Shown here: piece after piece, positions 1-5,600 of the stretch
Layout: each line of letters begins with the position of its first letter
Position numbering within the stretch: the first letter of the stretch is position 1
Source: Acidimicrobiaceae bacterium
GTDB lineage: Bacteria; Actinomycetota; Acidimicrobiia; Acidimicrobiales; Bog-793
Length of the DNA: 8,242 nucleotides
Direction: 5' to 3'
Assembly: GCA_027306715.1 (NCBI GenBank)
Contig: DAHUZG010000344.1
Location: 1 to 8,242 of the forward strand
Notes under the pieces: model-generated
The model's database searches: none
What the model was told of the DNA's origin: nothing
Seen by the model: only the letters and a program-made list of their open reading frames with translations
Translations under genes and position numbers: made by a program

Positions 1-480
1 GCCGGCGCCCTGCACGAGGCACAGACGCAGGGACTCGCTCGTCCCCATCAGCTGACGGACCATGGCCTGGTAGTCGAAGTCGCGCCCGCGCGCCGGCACG
101 GCACAGCCGATCGCCTCGGAGATCTCCACGAACTGCCCCACCTCGCGCCGCCGGTGGGCGGGAAGGGCGAGCACCGGGATGGCGCCGATCTTCTGGAGCG
201 CGAAGTACAGGTAGGCGAACATCGCCGTGTTCGGCAGCTGCACGACGATCCGGTCGAGCGGCTCGACACCGAGATCGAGCAGGTGCCGGGCGAGCAGGCT
301 CGAGCGCTCGTCGAGCTCGGCATAGCTGACCTCGCCGTCGGCGTCGATGAGTGCCGTCTTGCCGGCGTAGCGCTCGAACGACTCGCGGAACACCTCGATC
401 AGCGGGCGCTCCTCCCAGTAGCCGCGCTCGAGGTAGGTCTTGACGAACTCCGGCGGGAACGCTGTCACCCCCTCGAGCAT
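1..480 (-). CDS. 2,3-dihydroxybenzoate-AMP ligase-like adenylating enzyme, N-terminal 160 codons (partial)
   Basis: This is the N-terminal part of an ANL-superfamily (acyl/aryl-AMP ligase) enzyme; the reading frame is open to the left edge of the window. The ATG at 480 opens with MLEGVTAFPPEF and is followed by RGYWEERPL, the usual start of the DhbE/EntE group, which adenylates 2,3-dihydroxybenzoate or salicylate. Residues 78-110 (RIVVQLPN, then GAIPVLALPAHRR) match the conserved DhbE block closely, as remembered. The ATP-binding P-loop, the acid-specificity residues and the C-terminal lid lie outside the window, so the substrate cannot be read. AGGAG lies about 10 nt upstream of the start. 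The ATG at 488 is rejected because it reads into a stop after seven codons. The gene follows the preceding one after 77 bp on the same strand and is probably co-transcribed. Near degradation genes it may activate an aromatic acid for catabolism (as in salicylate breakdown via an AMP/CoA ester) rather than for siderophore synthesis; that is inference. Confidence 0.88.
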   Translation of the reverse strand, partial: MLEGVTAFPPEFVKTYLERGYWEERPLIEVFRESFERYAGKTALIDADGEVSYAELDERSSLLARHLLDLGVEPLDRIVVQLPNTAMFAYLYFALQKIGAIPVLALPAHRRREVGQFVEISEAIGCAVPARGRDFDYQAMVRQLMGTSESLRLCLVQGAG

Positions 481-557
481 CGCCTCATGTCTCCTCTCAC
501 TTGCCCGGTCAGCCTCACGTGGTCGGTCGGTCTCATCTGCTCCGGCGTGGCGGGCGG
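481..557 (-). other. 77-bp spacer between the PBP-fold gene and the AMP-ligase gene
   Basis: This is the only gap inside the downstream gene run. It holds the AGGAG ribosome binding site for the ligase gene (around 491-497). I see no hairpin followed by a T-run and no convincing -35/-10 pair, so read-through from the upstream genes is the simplest reading. Confidence 0.5.
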
Positions 558-1505
558 TCAATAGCCGGCGAAGCGGTCGAGGCCCGCCTCGTCGAGGTCG
601 GCGAACAGCTCACCGAGGCTACGGCCGCTCGTGACGAGGCCTTGCTCCTCGCTGTATCGCAGGATGGTCCCGAGGTTGGCGGCGTTGGCCCCGCCGAGCC
701 CGTAGCGCCACGGGTCGGGGCCGAACAGCTCGGCCTGCTCCTCCCAGGCATGCTGGAAGAGCACGAGCGGCATCACCCGCGGGTTCCGCACCCGGCGGTA
801 GGCCGCCTGCTTGGCCTCGCAGAAGGCGCGGAACAGGCTCGAGGCGATCCACGGGTCGCGCTCGAGGATGCGTCGCCGGATCGTCACGGCGTGCATGATC
901 GGGAAGATGCCCGTCTGCTCGTAGTAGGCGAGGTCGCGCTCGCGGTAGTCGGGGAAGAGCCGCCCGATCCGGGGGTCTCCGGCGAGGAAGGAGGGGGGGA
1001 AGCTCGGGCAGATGAGGGCGTCGACCTCGCCGGCGAGGAGGAGGTCCTCGACCCCGGCGCGGCTCTCGTGGGGCCGGCCGAGGTAGCCGGACGGGTCGAC
1101 GATGCGGGCGTCGTCGTAGCCCACCTCGAAGTGCTCGTTCAAGATGCCGCGCAGCCACACCACCGCTGCCGGCCTCTCGCCGGTCACCGCCCCCGACCGG
1201 CCGGCGAGATCGGCGACGTCGTCGATGCCGGCGGCCCGGTTGACGAAGATGAACCCGAGCCGGAGCCGGCGGTGGGGGAAGACCGGCAGGGCGAAGAGGT
1301 CCGGGTCGCGCTCGCTCTCCATGAGATAGGCGACGACGTTGAACTCGGCGAGGTCGCACTCGGCGCGCCGCTCGGCGACAAGGATGCGCGCCCGGTCGCC
1401 CGTGAGCACCGTGAGGTCGACGCCGTCGGGGCGGACCGACCCGTCGGCGAGCGGCCGCATGATCTCGTAGTCCCCGCAGGCAAGGCTCAGGTGGACAGAG
1501 CTCAC
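558..1505 (-). CDS. 4,5-dihydroxyphthalate decarboxylase-like protein (periplasmic-binding-protein fold, cytosolic)
   Basis: The 315-residue protein belongs to the family usually annotated as 4,5-dihydroxyphthalate decarboxylase (Pht5-like), which has the type-2 periplasmic binding protein fold. Visible family hallmarks are LSLACGDYEIMRPLADG (residues 6-22), the DLAEFNVVAYLM segment (51-62), ALPVFPHRRLRLGFIFVN (72-89), AAVVWLRGIL (113-122), the LLAGEVDALI block (156-165), IGRLFPDYRERDLAYYEQTG (180-199) and GIFPIMHAVTIRR (199-211). The length is typical. There is no signal peptide or lipobox, so it should be cytosolic, fitting an enzyme more than a transport receptor. Translation starts at the GTG at 1505: it overlaps the upstream stop as GTGA, has GGAGG about 8 nt upstream, and places the conserved LSLACGDY motif at the N-terminus. 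Few family members have been characterised, so decarboxylation of a phthalate-type acid is an inference; other ligands are possible. An open reading frame continues upstream of the start, but that part is an arginine-rich shadow of the neighbouring gene. Confidence 0.9.
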   Translation of the reverse strand: MSSVHLSLACGDYEIMRPLADGSVRPDGVDLTVLTGDRARILVAERRAECDLAEFNVVAYLMESERDPDLFALPVFPHRRLRLGFIFVNRAAGIDDVADLAGRSGAVTGERPAAVVWLRGILNEHFEVGYDDARIVDPSGYLGRPHESRAGVEDLLLAGEVDALICPSFPPSFLAGDPRIGRLFPDYRERDLAYYEQTGIFPIMHAVTIRRRILERDPWIASSLFRAFCEAKQAAYRRVRNPRVMPLVLFQHAWEEQAELFGPDPWRYGLGGANAANLGTILRYSEEQGLVTSGRSLGELFADLDEAGLDRFAGY

Positions 1506-2647
1506 CTCGCAGCTCCTCCGCGCCGTGCAGCAAGCGCTCCGCCGAGCAGCTCCTCGTGCGGCGGCGCCGCGCCGAGAAGGACCGCCCCGCTGTCGTTGAC
1601 GACGACGCGACAGGTGGCGAGCGTCCGGCCGCCGTCGTCTCCCCACAGCCGCACAGCCAGCACGTCGCCCTCTCTCACCGTCGCCCCGGCGGCGAGCACC
1701 GGGCTCTCGGAGAGCTCGAAGCCGGTGCCGCAGACCTCGACGGCGCCGGCGAGGCCGGCGGCGGCGCGCTCGAGGTCCGCCTGCCCGACACCGGGGCCGA
1801 TGGCGGCGCACAGCTCGCCGAGCAGCGCCGCCGGAGCGGTGTCGGCTCCGGTGGAGACGAAGGCGACCTCGCCCCAGTAGCCGAGGTACTCGGCGGCAAG
1901 CACCACCGTCGCCTGCTCGGGCGCGGCCAGCTCGCCGCCCCACGGCCAGGGCCGCAGCGAACCGTCGGCGGCGCTGGCGAGCAGGCGCACGTCGCGACAG
2001 CCCGCCAGCCGGAGGGCCAGCTCGCCGGAGACGAGCCCGCCGTGCAAAGAGGCGCCCCTCGCCAGCTCGGCGGCGACGGTACGACGGCCGCCATCAAGGA
2101 GAGCGGCGGCACGGCGCATGACGGCGAGCTCACGCGGCCGCTTGGCGCGCCGCAGCGACTCGACGGCGCCGTCAAGCGGCCGCAGCTCGACTCCGGCCAG
2201 CGCCTCGGCGAAGCCGAGGAGGGCGTCGGCAGGTAGGCAGTCCTCCCCGCCGGCGGTGCCGACCGGGCCGCTCAGGTCGTGCTCGGCGAGCACGGCCCGC
2301 ACCCCCTCGCCGGGGGTGGGGTACCAGCGGACGTCGTCGACGAACGACGTGGCCTTGATGAACGGATGATCGCGCCCGCCGCCGAGGCCGGCGAGCAGCA
2401 CGACCGGGGCGCCGGGAACGAGCACCGCCGTCACCAGCCCGCCCGCCGAGCGGTGGCCCGTGAGGTACGCGGCGAGCCCGGGGGAGGAGCCGCTGTCGAA
2501 GCCGACGGCGGCCGCGCAGCCGGCCTTGGCGACGAGCTTCTCGACGATCTCGCGCCGCTCCTCGTACTCGTCGGTCGGCAGCGCCCGGCGGTCCCACACG
2601 GTCCGTCCGTGGCAGATCACCGGCGCCATCGTCGCCAGCGTGCTCAT
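1502..2647 (-). CDS. M24 (creatinase/aminopeptidase P fold) family protein lacking metal ligands, probable pseudoenzyme
   Basis: The 381-residue protein has the two-domain layout of creatinase/Xaa-Pro peptidases: an N-terminal creatinase-like domain (about 30-160, with AAYLTGHRSAGG at 59-70), then LRRAKRPRELAVMRRAAAL (165-183), the usual lead into the pita-bread domain, and a C-terminal domain from about 185. In that domain the five metal-ligand positions of M24 peptidases (Asp, Asp, His, Glu, Glu) are replaced. The first Asp region reads TVVLAAEYLGYWGE with no Asp, and E260 sits at the second Asp. The GHG(I/L)G His is replaced by Cys in EVCGTGFELSESP (C306). The EPG Glu position is Arg in DVLAVRLWG (R333), and the last Glu position is Cys (C346). 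These assignments come from alignment by eye. The frame is intact with normal codon use, so this is a maintained protein, not a broken gene. The ATG overlaps the upstream M24 gene's stop as ATGA, and no clear Shine-Dalgarno is visible, so translational coupling is likely. ATG at 2629 is an alternative start. Confidence 0.82.
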   Translation of the reverse strand: MSTLATMAPVICHGRTVWDRRALPTDEYEERREIVEKLVAKAGCAAAVGFDSGSSPGLAAYLTGHRSAGGLVTAVLVPGAPVVLLAGLGGGRDHPFIKATSFVDDVRWYPTPGEGVRAVLAEHDLSGPVGTAGGEDCLPADALLGFAEALAGVELRPLDGAVESLRRAKRPRELAVMRRAAALLDGGRRTVAAELARGASLHGGLVSGELALRLAGCRDVRLLASAADGSLRPWPWGGELAAPEQATVVLAAEYLGYWGEVAFVSTGADTAPAALLGELCAAIGPGVGQADLERAAAGLAGAVEVCGTGFELSESPVLAAGATVREGDVLAVRLWGDDGGRTLATCRVVVNDSGAVLLGAAPPHEELLGGALAARRGGAAR

Positions 2648-3819
2648 GGCTCGACCGAGGCGAGGCCGCCGAGGGCGGAGCTGAGCAGGCGCGGACCTTC
2701 GGCGTCGATGACGATCGGCTCGCCGCAGAGCAGGTAGCCGCTCTCAGGAAGGTACTGGTTGGGGTGGATCACGAAGTAGTCGCCCTCGACAAGGGTCTGG
2801 GTGCTCGAACGGCTGATGTCGCCCGGCAGCACCGATCCGATGCCGAGGCCGTGGCCGCGGGCGCGCATGAACGGCGGCTTGCAGTACTCCCCGTAGCCGG
2901 CCCCGGCGATGACGCCGTCCATCGCCGCCACCACCTCGGCCACCGCCGTGCCGGGGCGGCAGGCGTGAAGCCCGGCCTCGAGCGAGGCCATCAAAAGCTC
3001 GTAGCCCTGCACCACCTGGCTGCTCGGCGGCCCGATCGTGACGCTTCGACAGATCTGGGTGAACATGCCGTCGATCGAGGGCGAGACCTCGGCGAGCAGG
3101 ACGTCGCCGGACTCGATCGTGCGGTCCGTCGGCGGGTGGACCGAGCGGTTCCGCTGCGAGGCGGAGACGAGGATGAAGTTGTCCTGCGATCCGAGCGCCC
3201 GCAGGTGCGACTCGAGCAGCGCGATCGCCTCGTACTCGTCGAGGCCGGGCCGCAGGTCGGCGAGCAGGCGCTGATAGGCCGCCTCGGCGACCTCGGCGGC
3301 TCGCCGGGCGAGCTCGAGCTCGAGGTTGTCGCGCCGGCGCGCCAGCTCGCCGAGCAGGCGGTCGCCGCCGAGCCAGCTGCCGAGGGCAGCCTGCGCCTGC
3401 GGCCGGCGGCGGGCGACGAGGCCACGCTCGCCGCAGAAGAGGAGCGGAGCGCCGGCGCTGCCGGTGCCGTCGAGCCACTGTTCGACCGCCTCGAAGAGGT
3501 CGCCCTCGACTGCCCGCGCCGAATCGCCCGCCTGCGACAGATCACCCAGCAGCTCGGCGGCGCGCGGCAGGTCCCAGTCCGGGGTGACGAAGAGGTGGAA
3601 CCCGCCGCCGGGAACGAGAACGACGGCGCTCTCGGCCATCGGTCGATAGCCGGTCGTCCAGACCACCCCATCCATCGCCAGCATCGAGTGCCGCGCCGGC
3701 GAGTAGACGACGACGGCCTCACAGCCGGCCTCGGTCGCCGCCTCGAGCAGCTTGGCCCGCCGGGCCGCGATCGCCTCGCCGGCGACGGCGTCGCCCGCCG
3801 TTCTCGCCCTCGTCGTCAC
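2644..3819 (-). CDS. M24 family creatinase/Xaa-Pro aminopeptidase-like hydrolase
   Basis: The 391-residue protein has an N-terminal creatinase-type domain (about 20-165; VVVYSPARHSMLAMDGVVWTTGYRP region) and a C-terminal pita-bread catalytic domain (about 170-380). Family features include RSVHPPTDRTIESGDVLLAE (225-244), the RGHGLGIGS loop with H323, and SGYLLCGEPIVI near the end with E367. The metal-ligand set is not the standard Asp-Asp-His-Glu-Glu: aligned by eye it reads E244, Q255, H323, H352 (VIHPNQY, where EPG is expected) and E367. Creatinase itself works without metal in this fold, so the protein could be a metal-independent C-N hydrolase rather than a peptidase. The substrate is unknown; a linear amide, carbamoyl or amidino compound made by HyuAB would suit the context. 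The GTG start at 3819 overlaps the hyuB stop as GTGA and has GGAGG about 8 nt upstream. The frame stays open far upstream, but that part is a shadow of hyuB. There is no signal peptide. Confidence 0.87.
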   Translation of the reverse strand: MTTRARTAGDAVAGEAIAARRAKLLEAATEAGCEAVVVYSPARHSMLAMDGVVWTTGYRPMAESAVVLVPGGGFHLFVTPDWDLPRAAELLGDLSQAGDSARAVEGDLFEAVEQWLDGTGSAGAPLLFCGERGLVARRRPQAQAALGSWLGGDRLLGELARRRDNLELELARRAAEVAEAAYQRLLADLRPGLDEYEAIALLESHLRALGSQDNFILVSASQRNRSVHPPTDRTIESGDVLLAEVSPSIDGMFTQICRSVTIGPPSSQVVQGYELLMASLEAGLHACRPGTAVAEVVAAMDGVIAGAGYGEYCKPPFMRARGHGLGIGSVLPGDISRSSTQTLVEGDYFVIHPNQYLPESGYLLCGEPIVIDAEGPRLLSSALGGLASVEP

Positions 3820-5600
3820 CTGCTCGCCTCCGGTCCGCCCGCCTGGGCGAGGGCGCCGCGACGGGCAGCGGTCGCCGCGGCGTCGACGGCGAGCACGCCG
3901 CCGCCGTCCCGACGGAGCACGACCCCATAGAGCTGCTCGGCCGCCTCCTCGGAGACGAAGCCGTCGCCGACGTCGGCGAGCACCGAGGCTTCCGGGCGGT
4001 CGAGCGGCGAGCCGAAACCGCCGCCCCCCGGGGTGCGGATGATCCCCGTCGTCCCGCTCGGCACCTCGCGCCGACCGACGAGCTCCGCGGCCGAGGAGCT
4101 GCCCGGCGGCTGCAGCAGCCCGGCGCTCGGGGCGCCGCACAGCCCCCCCCAGAGGCCCCACGGCGGGCACAGCTTGCGCGAGGAGTCGCCGAGAACCCAG
4201 ACGCCTTCGACGAGGCTCGTCGCCCGGGTCTCGAGCCCGAGCCCCCCGCGGTAGCGACCGGCGCCGCCCGAGTCCCGGCGGAAGGCGCGGCTCTCGATGC
4301 GGATCGGCCACTTCAGCTCCATCGCCTCGATCGGGGCGTTGCGGACGTCGCCCTGGCAGACCGAGACGCTGGCCGACTCGCCGTCCTCCCACGGCCGGGC
4401 GCCCCAGCCGCTCCCCTCGAGGCTCTGGGTGACGAAGCGCTCGCCAGTCCTCTCGTTCTTGCCGATGAAGACGACGGCGCCGCCGAGGCTGCCCGAGTGG
4501 GCGGCCGGGATCTTCTCCGGCAGCGCCGGGGCGAGCGCCCACAAGATCGTGTCGACGACGGTCGGCAGCGCCATGCTCCAGGACGCCATCGGCGCCGGGA
4601 AGCGGGCCATCATGAAGTTGCCTTCTTGGATCTCGACCCGCAAGGCCCGGAAGGACCCTTCGTTGACCGGCTCGAGCGGGGTCGTCAGCGCCTTGTAGGC
4701 GATGAACGCGGCCGCCAGCGTGCGGGCGTTGATCGCGCCCTTCCGCTCCATCGAGCATCCCGTCAGGTCGACCGTCATGTCGCTTCCGGAGACGACGACG
4801 CGGACCTTGATCTCGAGCGGCTTGTCGAGCTCGACGTAGTCGTTGTCGAGCATCGACTCGGCGAAGTACTCGCCATCGGGGATCTCGGCGACGATCTGGC
4901 GGCAGCGCGCCTCGGAGTCGTCGAAGAGCTCCTCGACGGTGCTCGTGAAGGTGTCGAGGCCGTAGCGGCCGACCAGCTCCTCGACGCGCTCGCCCGCCAG
5001 CCGGCAGGCGGCGAACTGGGCGCGCATGTCGCCGAGCGAGGACTCCGGGAAGCGGATGTTGTCTCGGATGATGCCGAGCACCTTCTCGTCGAGGACGCCT
5101 CCGTCGTAGAGGCGCACCTGGTTGAGCTGCAGCCCCTCGATCCAGGGGTCGGCCGTCGTCCCGCCGCCGCCGAAGCCGGTGCTCGACCCGCCGATGTCGA
5201 TCCAGTGGGCGCGCACGACGGCGAAGCAGACGAGCTCGTCCCCGACGAAGATCGGCATGTGGGTGACGACGTTGTTGAGGTGCTGCCCGGCCACCGCCTG
5301 GTGGTTGGTGATGAAGGCGTCGCCCGGCGAGAACCCGTCGATCCCGTGGCGCTCCACGACGTCGGCGATCACCACGCCGAGGTCGGCGACGAAGTGCGAG
5401 ACCCCGCCGACGTTCTGGCAGAGAAGCGCCCCGTCGGGCCTCACCAGCGCACAGCAGTAGTCGCGGACCTCGTAGATCATCATGTTGTACGAGCTGCGCT
5501 GCAACGCGTACGACATCTCGTCGGCGATCGCCGGGAGGGTCTTTCGGATCACGCCCCGGGTGATCTGGTCGGCGCCGGCCGGCGCCTCGAGCTCGGTCAT
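3816..5600 (-). CDS. hyuB: Hydantoinase B / oxoprolinase B-type subunit
   Basis: The 594-residue protein is the HyuB subunit of the ATP-dependent hydantoinase / 5-oxoprolinase / acetone carboxylase superfamily, which pairs with HyuA to open cyclic amides or carboxylate ketones. Conserved stretches: ITRGVIRKTLPAIADEMSYA (13-32), EVRDYCCALVRPDGALL (44-60), SPGDAFITN (91-99), GQHLNNVVTHMP (105-116), RAHWIDIGG (130-138), SGGAGRYRGGLGLE (444-457), PGGGGFGSPLDRP (524-536) and VLADVGDGFVSEEAAEQLYGVV (540-561). Structures in the superfamily place a metal at an Asp, two His and an Asp of the DxS, HxxD and HxxDxGG motifs. Here D47, H107 and H132 are present, but the HxxD aspartate is N110 (AAC codon at 5271-5273). 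Length is near the family norm. The ATG at 5600 overlaps the hyuA stop as ATGA, with GGAGGAG just upstream; the frame's 5' extension is arginine-rich and lies inside hyuA. Expected to be cytosolic in a HyuAB complex. The exact substrate is not predictable. Confidence 0.94.
   Translation of the reverse strand: MTELEAPAGADQITRGVIRKTLPAIADEMSYALQRSSYNMMIYEVRDYCCALVRPDGALLCQNVGGVSHFVADLGVVIADVVERHGIDGFSPGDAFITNHQAVAGQHLNNVVTHMPIFVGDELVCFAVVRAHWIDIGGSSTGFGGGGTTADPWIEGLQLNQVRLYDGGVLDEKVLGIIRDNIRFPESSLGDMRAQFAACRLAGERVEELVGRYGLDTFTSTVEELFDDSEARCRQIVAEIPDGEYFAESMLDNDYVELDKPLEIKVRVVVSGSDMTVDLTGCSMERKGAINARTLAAAFIAYKALTTPLEPVNEGSFRALRVEIQEGNFMMARFPAPMASWSMALPTVVDTILWALAPALPEKIPAAHSGSLGGAVVFIGKNERTGERFVTQSLEGSGWGARPWEDGESASVSVCQGDVRNAPIEAMELKWPIRIESRAFRRDSGGAGRYRGGLGLETRATSLVEGVWVLGDSSRKLCPPWGLWGGLCGAPSAGLLQPPGSSSAAELVGRREVPSGTTGIIRTPGGGGFGSPLDRPEASVLADVGDGFVSEEAAEQLYGVVLRRDGGGVLAVDAAATAARRGALAQAGGPEASR

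Noticed and set aside
48..323. Minus-strand open frame of 91 codons
   Set aside because: It is out of frame with the DhbE-like protein, whose conserved blocks cover the same bases.
501..1880. Long plus-strand open frame of 459 codons, and a similar one at 4497-5774
   Set aside because: Both lie wholly antisense to well-supported minus-strand genes and have low-complexity Glu/Val/Ala/Arg composition typical of shadows in high-GC DNA.
1506..1943. Upstream extension of the decarboxylase-like frame
   Set aside because: It is arginine-rich shadow sequence of the second M24 gene; the GTG at 1505 has GGAGG upstream and places the family's N-terminal motif correctly.
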